A DNA stretch of 57,730 nucleotides, taken from positions 1-57,730 of the forward strand of contig CAMMXG010000005.1 in NCBI GenBank assembly GCA_946500895.1, given 5' to 3'. Positions within the stretch are counted from its first letter, which is position 1; every line of letters begins with the position of its first letter. Position numbers and translations under genes: made by a program. Positions 29,920-40,523 of this stretch are shown here, one piece after another. This stretch comes from an uncultured Mycoplasma sp. (lineage in GTDB: Bacteria > Bacillota_I > Bacilli_A > RF39 > UBA660). A model generated the notes under the pieces. The model saw only the letters and a list, made by a program, of their open reading frames with translations. It did no database searches and was not told where the DNA came from.

Positions 29920-31278
29920 GTGTTGAATATGAAATTCAAAGTTTTAAAGCAAAGTCATTTAAAGAGAAATATATTAATTGGAGTAATAGTAGTAGCAATC
30001 ATTAGTGCCATTGTACTTAATTTTACTAGAGCAAAATATAGAAATACACAGTCGATACCACTTGTAAATGGCACGATTAATTATAGTTTGGCAGATTTAA
30101 ATATTGTAGCGATTACTGTTGATGGAGAACCATCTGATACTATACCAGAAGGTAATTATGAATTAACAGAAGAAAGCTATTGTACCATAAATGGCGAAGA
30201 AGATAGCAGTATTACTATCAGCTATGAAGCGGATATACAACTACTTACTTTAACACCATTTACAACTAAGGGAACTAAATGTTATTTAGATTTTAAAAAA
30301 GCAACCACACGACCAGTTGACACAACATTACTAGGAACAATCAATGTTAATTTAGATACCCCAGACTTTAGTAAATCCAGTTGCACGAATGGTAGTAACG
30401 ATGGAGGCGATTGCGGAGAAGAAACTGTAGGAATTTATGAAGAAACAACTAGTAGAGGAACAACTTACTACTGGCGTGGGGATGTAGATAATAATTACTT
30501 GATATTTGCAAATAAATATTGGCGAATTATCCGAATCAATGCAGATGAAACAATACGAATTATCTATAGCGGAGAAAAATCAGAAGTGGATGCAGCTGGA
30601 AAGGAGAGAGTGTTAGCAAATGGATATTATGATGGAATTACCGATTATAAACAAATCCAAGAAAGTGCATTCAATAGTTTGAGAACTGCAAGTTACTATG
30701 TAGGATATACATACCAAACGAATGCACAAAGGCCAAGTAGTCAAAATGAAGGAACCGCAAGTACAATCAAAGAAATATTAGATACATGGTATAGTAATAA
30801 TTTAGCAAGTTATGATAATAAAATAGCAAGTGGAGGAAGTGCAGGATTCTGTAATGACAGAAATTCATATTTGAATACTAGTGGAACAACAGCATCATGG
30901 GTAGCAAGTGGAAGTACTATTTATTATGCACCATTTGTAAGAGTATATACAACACATCAACCAACCTTAGAGTGTGGTAATAATAGTGATTTGTATACAA
31001 CAAAGATAGGACTCAGTACAGCAGATGAAGTTATGTATGCAGGACAAGGTAATAGTAATTTGGGATATTATCTTTATACAGGGAGTTCTTATTGGACCAT
31101 GTCTCCGTATTATTATAATGTTTATGCTCGTGTGTTCTATGTGCATCGGTATGGCTATCTCATGGACACCACTGTGGATACCGTGTATGGTGTCCGACCT
31201 GTCATTAATCTTTCATCTGATGTTACCATAACAGGAACTGGTACAATAGATGACCCATACCAGGTAGTTGGAGCTTAA
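29920..31278 (+). CDS. Membrane-anchored surface-type protein with variable C-terminal domain
   Basis: N-terminal TM (NILIGVIVVAIISAIVLNF); C-terminus SYWTMSPYYYNVYARVFYVHRYGYLMDTTVDTVYGVRPVINL aligns to units A-C. Confidence 0.75.
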   Translation: MLNMKFKVLKQSHLKRNILIGVIVVAIISAIVLNFTRAKYRNTQSIPLVNGTINYSLADLNIVAITVDGEPSDTIPEGNYELTEESYCTINGEEDSSITISYEADIQLLTLTPFTTKGTKCYLDFKKATTRPVDTTLLGTINVNLDTPDFSKSSCTNGSNDGGDCGEETVGIYEETTSRGTTYYWRGDVDNNYLIFANKYWRIIRINADETIRIIYSGEKSEVDAAGKERVLANGYYDGITDYKQIQESAFNSLRTASYYVGYTYQTNAQRPSSQNEGTASTIKEILDTWYSNNLASYDNKIASGGSAGFCNDRNSYLNTSGTTASWVASGSTIYYAPFVRVYTTHQPTLECGNNSDLYTTKIGLSTADEVMYAGQGNSNLGYYLYTGSSYWTMSPYYYNVYARVFYVHRYGYLMDTTVDTVYGVRPVINLSSDVTITGTGTIDDPYQVVGA

Positions 31279-31386
31279 GCTCCTTTTTCTTTTTTTTAAA
31301 TTTCATTCATTTATTAAAGACAAAATTAGAATAATATGTTAAAATATTTTTAGTTATCTAATAATTTATAAAGAGGTGTAGCATAA

Positions 31387-32172
31387 ATGGCAAAGGTAAT
31401 ATCATTAGTTAATCAAAAAGGTGGAGTTGGTAAGACGACCACTAGCATCAATTTAGCTGCAGCTTTGGGAGTAGAGGGTAAAAAAACCCTTTTAATTGAT
31501 TTAGATCCCCAAAGAAATGCTACGACTGGACTAGGACTTTCTAATGGTGATTATGAGCATGATGTTTATGAAGTTATGGCCGGAGTGTGCAGTATAAATA
31601 AGGCAATAAAAAAAACGAAATTTAAGAATTTATCCATTTTACCATCAACCATTAATTTAGCTGGTGTGGATGTAGAATTTGTTAAAAAAATGTTAGAAGA
31701 TCCTGAGTTTAGACAAAATGAGCAATTAAGAAAAGCAATAGAAGAAATTAGAGATAGCTATGATTATATTATCATTGATTGTCAACCAGCTTTGGGGCTT
31801 GCAACGATGAATGCATTGGTCGCAAGTGATTCTGTTATTATTCCTGTTCAATGTGAATTCTTTGCACTTGAGGGAATTACACAACTTCTAAATTCCATTA
31901 TTATGGTTCAATCAAGTATGAATCCAACTTTAAGAATAGAAGGAGTACTTTTGACAATGCTTGATGGTAGAACGATTATTGGCTTAGAAGTTATTGAGGA
32001 AGTTCGTAAATACTTTAAAGATAAAGTGTTTAATACGATTATTCCTAGACTCGTAAGACTCGTAGAAGCACCAAGTCATGGAAAACCGATTAATGAATAT
32101 GATCCCAAAAGTAAAGCGACAATGGCTTATGCCAATTTAGCAAAGGAAGTGATTAGTCGTGACCGAAACTAG
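31387..32172 (+). CDS. parA: ParA/Soj chromosome partitioning ATPase
   Basis: VISLVNQKGGVGKTTTSINLAAALG. Confidence 0.95.
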   Translation: MAKVISLVNQKGGVGKTTTSINLAAALGVEGKKTLLIDLDPQRNATTGLGLSNGDYEHDVYEVMAGVCSINKAIKKTKFKNLSILPSTINLAGVDVEFVKKMLEDPEFRQNEQLRKAIEEIRDSYDYIIIDCQPALGLATMNALVASDSVIIPVQCEFFALEGITQLLNSIIMVQSSMNPTLRIEGVLLTMLDGRTIIGLEVIEEVRKYFKDKVFNTIIPRLVRLVEAPSHGKPINEYDPKSKATMAYANLAKEVISRDRN

Positions 32173-33052
32173 GAAGAAAGCTTTAGGAAAAGGATTAGAA
32201 CAATTATTTTCTAATGAAGTTATTAACTTTGATAACTTTGAAAAGGAAATTGTGGATGAGGGTAAAACTAGTGGTGGAATTGTGGAAATTCCCCTTGATG
32301 AAATTAGGAGTAATCCTTATCAGCCACGTGTTATTTTTGACTCTGAAGCATTAGAAGAACTTGCCAATTCCATTAAAGAACATGGTGTGATTCAACCTAT
32401 TATTGTTAAGAAGGGTATTAAAGGATTTGAATTAGTAGCAGGTGAGCGTAGAACAAGAGCAGCTCGGCTTGCCGGACTTAAAAATATTCCAGCCATTATT
32501 AAAGAGTTTAATGATGTGGAAATGATGGAAATTGCTCTTATTGAAAATATTGAACGTGAAAATTTAAATCCAATTGAAGAAGCTAAAGCTTATGAAAATA
32601 TTTTGAAAATTAATAATATTACGCAAGAAGAATTGGCTCGTAAGTTTTCTAAGAGCAGAAGTTATATTACGAATATGTTAGGACTTCTTACTTTACCGGA
32701 TATGGTAATTAAGTTAGTTGAATCTAAAGAATTATCCATGGGACATGCGAGAGCTTTAAGCAAGCTTGAGGATCCGCGAAAAATTGAAGAATTAGCTCTT
32801 AAAATAGTACGTGATGATTTGAGTGTTCGTGATACTGAAAAAATGATTCAAGCACTTGATTTACCTAAAAAGCATACAATTAGTAGAAATAATAATTTTG
32901 ATATTCGATATAGTATTTATGAAAATTTATGTCGTGAAAAATTGGGTGTAAAAGTTAAAATTAATAATAAAAAAATAGAAATTCCTTATAAAGATGATGA
33001 AGAACTAGCAAGAATCTTAGAAGAATTAAATATAAGTGTCGAAGGAGAATAA
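32159..33052 (+). CDS. parB: ParB/Spo0J-family protein
   Basis: RKKALGKGLEQLF; IRSNPYQPR; ELVAGERRTRAARLAGL; ALIENIERENLNPIEEA. Confidence 0.95.
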   Translation: MTETRKKALGKGLEQLFSNEVINFDNFEKEIVDEGKTSGGIVEIPLDEIRSNPYQPRVIFDSEALEELANSIKEHGVIQPIIVKKGIKGFELVAGERRTRAARLAGLKNIPAIIKEFNDVEMMEIALIENIERENLNPIEEAKAYENILKINNITQEELARKFSKSRSYITNMLGLLTLPDMVIKLVESKELSMGHARALSKLEDPRKIEELALKIVRDDLSVRDTEKMIQALDLPKKHTISRNNNFDIRYSIYENLCREKLGVKVKINNKKIEIPYKDDEELARILEELNISVEGE

Positions 33053-33053
33053 A

Positions 33054-33869
33054 ATGGAATTTTTAGAAAAAGCATTAGATGTAATTATGACTAAACAAAT
33101 CTTTGGAACAGCAATGGTTATTTTAATAACATTTATTTTGATTTCAATGTTTAATAAAGGCATTGAAAAAATAATGATTAAAGGTAAAACTTCTTTTGAA
33201 GTTAAAAGAAGAAAGACTATTGTTAAGCTTTTTCAAAGTTTGTTTAAGTATATCTTAATTGCAATTGCAATTCTTATTATTTTAGATTTTTATGGAGTTG
33301 ATACTAAAAGTTTAATTGCAAGTCTTGGAATTGCTGGTGTTGTTCTTGGTTTAGCACTTCAGGATACAGTAAAAGATTTAATTAGTGGTACTATGCTTAT
33401 TATGGAAAATTATTTAGCTGTTGGTGATGAAGTTACTTATAATAACTTTACTGGAGAAGTAATTGAGCTAGGACTTAGGACAACAAAAATTAAAGGTTTT
33501 GATGGTGAAGTTATGATTATTGCTAATCGTAATATTGATACTATTATTAATGCTTCGCAAAAGAAAGCAAATCTTTATATGGATATTCCTACTGCTTATG
33601 AAGAGAAAACAGAAAAAGTGGAAAAAGTATTAATAGATGTAGTTAATCAGGCAATAGAAGATAAGATAATCCTTCCAGATTCCGCTTATTTGGGTGTTAA
33701 TGGGTTTGATTCTTCGGCTGTAAATTATTTAATTAATATTCATTGTAATCAAGATGATCGCTATAAAGTAAAAAGAGAAATTTTAAAAAGAGTAAAAGAA
33801 GCTTATGAAAAAAATAAAATAAAAATTCCTTATGAACAAGTTGAGGTGCATCATGGAAAAGACATTTAA
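33054..33869 (+). CDS. MscS family mechanosensitive ion channel
   Basis: SLIASLGIAGVVLGLALQDTVKDLISGTMLIMENYLAVGDEV. Confidence 0.93.
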   Translation: MEFLEKALDVIMTKQIFGTAMVILITFILISMFNKGIEKIMIKGKTSFEVKRRKTIVKLFQSLFKYILIAIAILIILDFYGVDTKSLIASLGIAGVVLGLALQDTVKDLISGTMLIMENYLAVGDEVTYNNFTGEVIELGLRTTKIKGFDGEVMIIANRNIDTIINASQKKANLYMDIPTAYEEKTEKVEKVLIDVVNQAIEDKIILPDSAYLGVNGFDSSAVNYLINIHCNQDDRYKVKREILKRVKEAYEKNKIKIPYEQVEVHHGKDI

Positions 33870-34059
33870 CTTAAATGATTTGGTTATTATGAAAAAACCA
33901 CATGCTTGTGGTGAAAATAAATGGAAAATCGTTCGGGTTGGTGTAGATATTAAAATAAAATGTATGAATTGTGGTAGAGAAGTGATGATTGATCGCTTAG
34001 AGTTCATAAAAAAACTTAAAAAAGTTTTGGGTGAAGAAAATGAAGAAAAGAAATCTTAA
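33853..34059 (+). CDS. DUF951 family protein
   Basis: NDLVIMKKPHACGENKWKIVRVGVDIKIKCMNCGREVMIDR. Confidence 0.93.
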   Translation: MEKTFNLNDLVIMKKPHACGENKWKIVRVGVDIKIKCMNCGREVMIDRLEFIKKLKKVLGEENEEKKS

Positions 34060-35590
34060 AGAAAGAATTACATTAGATCCAATTATGACGTTGTTAGTTT
34101 TAATTGTTTTAACAATTGTTATAAGTGGATTCTTGTCTTTACTTGGAGTACAAGTAACTTATAATTCTATTACCGATAGTGTTAGTTTTAATTTTACACA
34201 AAGTTTGGTTTCGGTTGAAAGTTTATTTAGTTTGAGTGGACTTAAATATATTTTTACAACTACCGTATCTAACTTTGTTTCCTTTAAACCATTATCCAGT
34301 TTAATTATTATTTTAATTGGTATTGGTGTAATGGAAAAGAGTGGATTCTTAAAAACAGTTGTTACACTTTTAACTAAAAAAGCTAAAAAGAAAACAGTAA
34401 CTTTTGTATTAGTTTTAATTTGTGTACTATCAAGTATTATGGGAGATCTTCCATTTGTTGTTATGATCCCTCTTAGTGCTTTAATCTTTATTTATGGACA
34501 TAGAAATCCTTATATTGGTATTATAGCTAGTTATGCAGCATTATCGGCGGGCTCAGGAATTAGTATATTTCTTACAAGTACTGATTCTGCTTTGATGGAT
34601 TATACACTGCTTGGAGCACATGTGCTTGATCGGTCATATACACTGGGGACAACTGCTTTTGTCTTAATTATGTTAGTAGCAGTTATTTTGGTTACCTTTG
34701 CTATTACATTTATTACTGAAAATATAATTGCTCCAAAACTTCCTAAATATGAATTTCCAGAAGAAGAGATGGAAGAAGAATTTACGCTTACGAAAAGACA
34801 ACTACGTGGTTTAGTGATTGCTGGTTTTGCTGGTTTAATCTATTTACTATTCTTTATTTACTGTATTATTCCAGGACTACCTCTATCCGGAGCATTACTC
34901 GATTATTCCCAAGAGTTTTATATTGATAAACTTTTCAGTGTTGACTCTTTCTTTAGTACAGGATTTGTCTTTGTTGTTACGATGTTCTTTGTTATTTTAG
35001 GTTTCTTCTATGGAATTGGGGCTAAAACGATTCGCAATAATAAAGATTTATGTGATGACTTAGGACATAGTTTAGATGGAATTGGTAAAACTCTTGTTAT
35101 TATCTTCTTTGCATCCACATTTATTAGTATCTTTAAGAGTACGAATATAGGTGAAGTTATTACAGCAGCGCTTGCAAATATTTTAACGATTGATGGGTTA
35201 GGGGCATTTCCTCTTATCATTATCTTGTTTGTTATTAGTGCGATTGCAACCTTGTTTTTGCCAGGTTCCACCTTTAAGTGGGCAATTATGGCAGGAATTG
35301 CAGTGCCAGCGTTTATGAATGTAGAACTTAGTCCGGAATTTGCACAAACAATATTTAGATTTGGTGAGAGTGTTACCATGGGACTTACTCCTCTTGCTAC
35401 TTATTATGTTATATATCTTGCTTATTTGGAAAAATATAATCAAAATACCAAGCCAATCAATTTATTTAAAACATTACGCTTTCAAGTTCCATATAGTGTA
35501 GCCGTTGGAGTAATACTACTTGCACTCGTAATTGTGTGGTATATTATTGGCCTTCCACTTGGTTTTGGAGGCGTTACAACATCAGTTTAG
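34040..35590 (+). CDS. AbgT family transporter
   Basis: SGLKYIFTTTVSNFVSFKPLSSLIIILIGIGVMEKSG; multi-TM. Confidence 0.85.
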   Translation: MKKRNLKERITLDPIMTLLVLIVLTIVISGFLSLLGVQVTYNSITDSVSFNFTQSLVSVESLFSLSGLKYIFTTTVSNFVSFKPLSSLIIILIGIGVMEKSGFLKTVVTLLTKKAKKKTVTFVLVLICVLSSIMGDLPFVVMIPLSALIFIYGHRNPYIGIIASYAALSAGSGISIFLTSTDSALMDYTLLGAHVLDRSYTLGTTAFVLIMLVAVILVTFAITFITENIIAPKLPKYEFPEEEMEEEFTLTKRQLRGLVIAGFAGLIYLLFFIYCIIPGLPLSGALLDYSQEFYIDKLFSVDSFFSTGFVFVVTMFFVILGFFYGIGAKTIRNNKDLCDDLGHSLDGIGKTLVIIFFASTFISIFKSTNIGEVITAALANILTIDGLGAFPLIIILFVISAIATLFLPGSTFKWAIMAGIAVPAFMNVELSPEFAQTIFRFGESVTMGLTPLATYYVIYLAYLEKYNQNTKPINLFKTLRFQVPYSVAVGVILLALVIVWYIIGLPLGFGGVTTSV

Positions 35591-35697
35591 GCTGGTGTTT
35601 TTTCTTTACATTGTTTTAAATTCTGTTAATAAAGAGTTTAAAACTTAGTAAAAAAAGCTTAAATCTATGTTATAATAGTTTTACTTGAGGTGATTTT

Positions 35698-36798
35698 ATG
35701 AGTTTAAAAGCAGGTATAGTAGGTCTTCCTAATGTTGGTAAGTCTACTTTGTTTAATGCTATTACCAAGAAAAATATTTTGGCAGCAAATTATCCTTTTG
35801 CAACCATTGATCCAAATGTTGGTATGGTGACTGTTCCTGATGAAAGATTGCAATTTTTAGAAGATTTATATCTTCCTAAAAGCACTGTTCCTACTACTTT
35901 TGAGTTTACCGATATTGCTGGTTTAGTAAAGGGTGCTTCTAAGGGTGAGGGGTTAGGAAATAAATTTTTAAGTCATATTAGAGAAGTAGATGCCATTGTT
36001 GAAGTCGTACGTTGTTTTGATGATCCTAATATTACCCATGTTGAAGGTAAAACGGATCCGATTCGTGATATTGAAATTATTAATGTGGAGCTTATTTTGG
36101 CTGATTTAGAAATCATTGAAAATCGATTAAATAAGATTATGAAGAAAGCTGAAACCACTAAAGATAAAGAAGCTGTAGCGGAAGTAGCAGTACTTACGAA
36201 AGCTAAAGAAAACTTAGAGAAAAATATTCCTCTTAGATTAGTAGATTTTAGTTTAGAGGAAAAACTTCTCATGAAAAATTTTAGTTTTATTACTTTAAAA
36301 CCACTTATTTATGTTGCTAATGTTTTGGAAGATGATGTTGTATTGGGTGAAAATAATTATACCAAATTAGTTAGTGATTATGCAGAAAAAGAAAACGCTG
36401 GAGTTATTGTGATGTGTTGTAAAATGGAGTCAGAATTATCTGAATTAAATGATGATGATAAGAAAATTTTTTTACAGGAACTTGGTATTAATAGTAGTGG
36501 TTTAGATCGATTGATATTTGCTACATATTCACTACTTGGACTAGAAACTTTCTTTACAGCAGGTGCTGATGAATGTCGGGCATGGACTTTTAGGAGAGGT
36601 ATGAATGCTAAGTCTTGTGCAGGACTTATTCACTCTGATATTGAGCGAGGTTTTATTAAGGCAGAAGTAATGAGTTTTGATGATTTATATCAGTATAAAA
36701 GTGAATTAAAAGTAAAAGAAGCTGGTAAACTTAGGTTAGAGGGAAAAGATTATTTGATGCAAGATGGAGATATTGTTTATTTTAGATTTAATGTTTAG
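35698..36798 (+). CDS. ychF: Redox-regulated ATPase YchF
   Basis: SLKAGIVGLPNVGKSTLFNAITKK; NYPFATIDPNVGMV; C-terminal TGS domain. Confidence 0.97.
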   Translation: MSLKAGIVGLPNVGKSTLFNAITKKNILAANYPFATIDPNVGMVTVPDERLQFLEDLYLPKSTVPTTFEFTDIAGLVKGASKGEGLGNKFLSHIREVDAIVEVVRCFDDPNITHVEGKTDPIRDIEIINVELILADLEIIENRLNKIMKKAETTKDKEAVAEVAVLTKAKENLEKNIPLRLVDFSLEEKLLMKNFSFITLKPLIYVANVLEDDVVLGENNYTKLVSDYAEKENAGVIVMCCKMESELSELNDDDKKIFLQELGINSSGLDRLIFATYSLLGLETFFTAGADECRAWTFRRGMNAKSCAGLIHSDIERGFIKAEVMSFDDLYQYKSELKVKEAGKLRLEGKDYLMQDGDIVYFRFNV

Positions 36799-36810
36799 GA
36801 GGTTTAGAAA

Positions 36811-37806
36811 ATGGAAGATAAAATAAATGTTATTTTAGAAAATGAAGATAGGGAGACAAATAAAAAGATTAGAGAAATTTCTTTGGAAGAGTTAGCTTCA
36901 TTAATGGATTATGCTGTGAAAAATTATGATATTGAAAAAGTAAAAAAGGTGTTTCGTAGAATTGATTCTGCTCTTGGTTATGAAAGTAAAGAACATTTAG
37001 GTTATATAGTTCATGAATCTGAAAATATAAAATTAAAATTTTGTTTTGTTTATTATTTTCGCTCTCTTGATATTTTAGTTGATGATATTGTTAAGGCTCT
37101 TAAAGATTTAGGAGGGAAAAATAGCGATTTATATGATTTTATGATATCAAACTTCAATTTGCTTGGATTAATAGAAGTTGCTAGTTTAAGAGGATTATTA
37201 ATTCCTAATGAGAAAATGATTGAAGTGATAAATGAGAAATTTGATAGAAGTGATAATAAAAGGCAACTTTTTGCGTTACTTTTAGTTTATCCGAAACCTA
37301 ATCAAATGGTTCATGATTTAATTAAAAAGTATTTATTGAAACCTAAAGATATGATGGATTATTATTCAGCTTTAAATAGTGTAAATGCGCCTTTTGATTT
37401 GATTTTTGAACATTTACTTGAAGGTAGCTTTTTCCCTAAAGAATTAGGTGATTTATATCAATATTGGATTAAAGAAAAGGACTTTAGAGCCTTTTTATTA
37501 GAAGAGTATTTATATATTCATCGCATTGAAGTTCCTTTAGTTAGTGGTAGACCAAGAGTAGGTTTATTAGGTAGTGTTTTAAGGGATTCTAATTTAAATA
37601 ATTATTATTTAGTATTAAATTCTTGGCGTTTGTCTTTGCCGGAAGAGGCAAATGTGGTTCCTTTTAATTATCAAGCTTTAAAAATTTATACTGAGACAGA
37701 TTTAAATAGTGCATTAGCTAACTATCTTGATGTTGGAAGTGGGTTAGATGAGCAGTATTTAGAGTTTACTACAGTAAAGAGAGAAGAAAACTATAGGAAA
37801 CGTTAA
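36811..37806 (+). CDS. Hypothetical protein
   Basis: Long ORF with RBS AGGAGG. Confidence 0.6.
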   Translation: MEDKINVILENEDRETNKKIREISLEELASLMDYAVKNYDIEKVKKVFRRIDSALGYESKEHLGYIVHESENIKLKFCFVYYFRSLDILVDDIVKALKDLGGKNSDLYDFMISNFNLLGLIEVASLRGLLIPNEKMIEVINEKFDRSDNKRQLFALLLVYPKPNQMVHDLIKKYLLKPKDMMDYYSALNSVNAPFDLIFEHLLEGSFFPKELGDLYQYWIKEKDFRAFLLEEYLYIHRIEVPLVSGRPRVGLLGSVLRDSNLNNYYLVLNSWRLSLPEEANVVPFNYQALKIYTETDLNSALANYLDVGSGLDEQYLEFTTVKREENYRKR

Positions 37807-37838
37807 ATAAATTCTTTTAGTGAATCATATGATTTAGT

Positions 37839-38573
37839 ATGATGCTAAAAGAATTTTTTGTTGATGAAAATATTACTATCCCTTTTAAATTATTTGGGAA
37901 AACCCATTTGTTTTTGATGGCGTTTGTTTTAGCTGGATTAATTTTAATTTATTCTAATCGAAAAAAAATTTATCAACTTCCTAAAGCTTGTAAAAGAAAA
38001 ATAGTCGTTGTATTTGCTATTATTTTACTTGTTAATATGCTCACCTTGTATGTTTCATCTTTTTATTATCACTCTTTTGATTATAAAACAATGTTGCCAT
38101 TTCATTTGTGTTATTTATCTAATTATTTTTATATTTTTGCAGTATTACTAAATAAAGAAAAGGGGTATTCCTATATTTATTTTCTATCTTTTTTAGGACC
38201 TATTCCGGCGATTATATTTTTTGATGTTCCGAGTTGTTGGGAATCTTTTAATTTTTATCTTTATGTGATTAGTCATCATTTGTTAGTATTTATGGGATTA
38301 TTCACATTTTATTTGTATCCGAAAAGAATTAATTGGAAACATTTAGTGAAGTTATTTATTGCTTTGAATATTCTTTACTTTTTGATGAAGATTTTTAATA
38401 TTTATTTTGATACAAATTACTTCTTTTCAGAAGTGATTCCTCCATTTATTATAGAGTTACTTCCATTTTTGAAATATTTTCCAGTTGTTATTATTTTAGA
38501 AGTTATGGAAATAATAATTATGGGAGGGTTATACTTCTTTTTTAAAAAACAGTATGGTTTACTAAAAAGTTAA
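37839..38573 (+). CDS. TIGR02206-like (YwaF) membrane protein
   Basis: LPFHLCYLSNYFYIFAVLL; SHHLLVFMGLFTFYLYPKR; multi-TM. Confidence 0.7.
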   Translation: MMLKEFFVDENITIPFKLFGKTHLFLMAFVLAGLILIYSNRKKIYQLPKACKRKIVVVFAIILLVNMLTLYVSSFYYHSFDYKTMLPFHLCYLSNYFYIFAVLLNKEKGYSYIYFLSFLGPIPAIIFFDVPSCWESFNFYLYVISHHLLVFMGLFTFYLYPKRINWKHLVKLFIALNILYFLMKIFNIYFDTNYFFSEVIPPFIIELLPFLKYFPVVIILEVMEIIIMGGLYFFFKKQYGLLKS

Positions 38574-38607
38574 CATATGTTATAATATAGATATAAGGAG
38601 AGATGAA

Positions 38608-39249
38608 ATGAATCAATTATTGTCAAAAACATTTTTATGGATGTTTGTGGGTTTATTTGTTACTTTTTTAACAGGTTATATTGTATCAATTAATGAAAAT
38701 ATGCTTTTATCTATTTTTGAAGGTCCATTGTTTTGGATTATCATTATTTTAGAGTTTGCACTTGTTATATTCTTTTCAGCAAGAGTTCATAAGATGAAGC
38801 CTATTACAGCGAAGATATGTTTCTTACTATATTCGTTTGTTAGTGGCTTAACTTTTTCAAGTATATTTGTGGTATTTGAACTTGCTAGTGTTATGTATGT
38901 CTTTTTAATAGCTGCAGTTATTTTTGCAATATTTGGAGCAATAGGGTATTTTACTAATGTTGATTTAAATAAGATTGGAACCTTTTTATTAATGGGGTTA
39001 CTTGCTATTATTATTTGCTGTGTTGTTAATATATTCTTAAATAATTCGACTTTTGATTTAATTATATCAATCATTGCTTTACTAATATTCTTTGGATTTA
39101 CAGCTTATGATATTCAAAAAGTTAAAATACTTAGTAATGCAGGAATAGATGGTGATGTGGTAGCGATTAATGGGGCTTTTGAACTTTATTTAGATTTTAT
39201 TAATATTTTCTTGCATTTGATATCTATTATTGGAGATGCTAAAGATTAG
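38608..39249 (+). CDS. Bax inhibitor-1/YccA family protein
   Basis: YSFVSGLTFSSIFVVF; FFGFTAYDIQKVK; ELYLDFINIFLHLI. Confidence 0.9.
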   Translation: MNQLLSKTFLWMFVGLFVTFLTGYIVSINENMLLSIFEGPLFWIIIILEFALVIFFSARVHKMKPITAKICFLLYSFVSGLTFSSIFVVFELASVMYVFLIAAVIFAIFGAIGYFTNVDLNKIGTFLLMGLLAIIICCVVNIFLNNSTFDLIISIIALLIFFGFTAYDIQKVKILSNAGIDGDVVAINGAFELYLDFINIFLHLISIIGDAKD

Positions 39250-39283
39250 CATTTCTTTTTTTTGCAAAAATAAAAAAAGAAGA

Positions 39284-40516
39284 TTATTTCCATCTTCTGG
39301 TGTGTTCTACTTTTTCCCATTTAATTTCTTTTTTTAGTATTGCTTTTAGAGCACAAGGTACATAAGTAGAGAAAAATAGAGGACTAAATAAAATAGCTTT
39401 TATTTGCATATCTTTAGACATGTTAATTTTATCTTTGTCTTTTAAGATAATGTAGGCAGTCATAAAGGCAAATAAAATATAAGCGAGCATGATAATTAAT
39501 ATTATTTTGGTAAAACATAATTTGGTTAGGGGATCACTTAGATTATGTACTTTAAATAATGTTATGATTTGATTTAAAATGTATAATAAAGCTCCAATAA
39601 TCATGATAATATATGGTTTCATACCACTTATTTCATTTATGATAGAACCAAAATTGGGATTGTTTTTAAGTAGTTTTCTAAATTTTGGGATATATTCTTT
39701 TCTGGTGGTAAAATATCCTTTAATCCAACGTGTTCTTTGATTAATTGTATTTTTGTATTTGATTGGTTGTTCATCATAAAAGATGGCATTTTTGTTATAG
39801 ATACTGGTTAGATTGTGTAGAATAGAATAAAGGGTTAATTCATAATCTTCGGTTAGAGAATGGAAAGGGAAAGATCTCCATTTTTTTATTAGTTCGCCAT
39901 CAATATAAAGGCCAGTTCCTGATAAAGTAATGTTTCTTGATTGTCTTGATTTGGTTTCATTGCCATTAGAATTTAAAAAAGCAAAAGTGATTCCTGAACA
40001 AGCGGAAATAATAGAATCATTACCGTTTTTTAAGTTTCGATAGCCAATCGCAATATCATATCCAGCTTGATAGGATTTTTCCATTTCTTCAAAAAAATAC
40101 TCATCTAAAACATTATCGGCATCAAAAATAAAATAGGCATTGTAATATATTTTTTTAGCTTCTAAATCTTTAATACATTCGTCTAGAGCATAACCTTTTC
40201 TTTTTAAATCTAGTCTTTTTCTTATGAATATCGTTGCATTATATTTTTTGGCAATTTCTACTGTAGGGTCGACTTCATTTTCCACAATGATATAAACATC
40301 TTTCATATTTATTTTTTTCGTTTGATTTTTAATACTTATTAGTAAATCTTCTATTACTTTTGACTCATCTCGAGCAGGGATTAAAACACAAAAATTAGCT
40401 AATTCTTTTCTTTTTTTCTTAGGGAAATTATTATTAAATCTTGCTAGAAAAGAAGTTGTAAAAAGAATAAGTAATCCTACTATAATTAAGAAGATACCAA
40501 TTGTTTCTAAAATCAT
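39284..40516 (-). CDS. Glycosyltransferase family 2
   Basis: FCVLIPARDESKVIEDLLISIKNQ; FIFDADNVLDEYFF; QRTRWIKGYF. Confidence 0.9.
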   Translation of the reverse strand: MILETIGIFLIIVGLLILFTTSFLARFNNNFPKKKRKELANFCVLIPARDESKVIEDLLISIKNQTKKINMKDVYIIVENEVDPTVEIAKKYNATIFIRKRLDLKRKGYALDECIKDLEAKKIYYNAYFIFDADNVLDEYFFEEMEKSYQAGYDIAIGYRNLKNGNDSIISACSGITFAFLNSNGNETKSRQSRNITLSGTGLYIDGELIKKWRSFPFHSLTEDYELTLYSILHNLTSIYNKNAIFYDEQPIKYKNTINQRTRWIKGYFTTRKEYIPKFRKLLKNNPNFGSIINEISGMKPYIIMIIGALLYILNQIITLFKVHNLSDPLTKLCFTKIILIIMLAYILFAFMTAYIILKDKDKINMSKDMQIKAILFSPLFFSTYVPCALKAILKKEIKWEKVEHTRRWK

Positions 40517-40523
40517 TTTGCAC

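Noticed and set aside
31387-33052. parS sites next to parAB
   Set aside because: No clear TGTTTCACGTGAAACA-like 16-mer noticed; isolated CACGTG cores only
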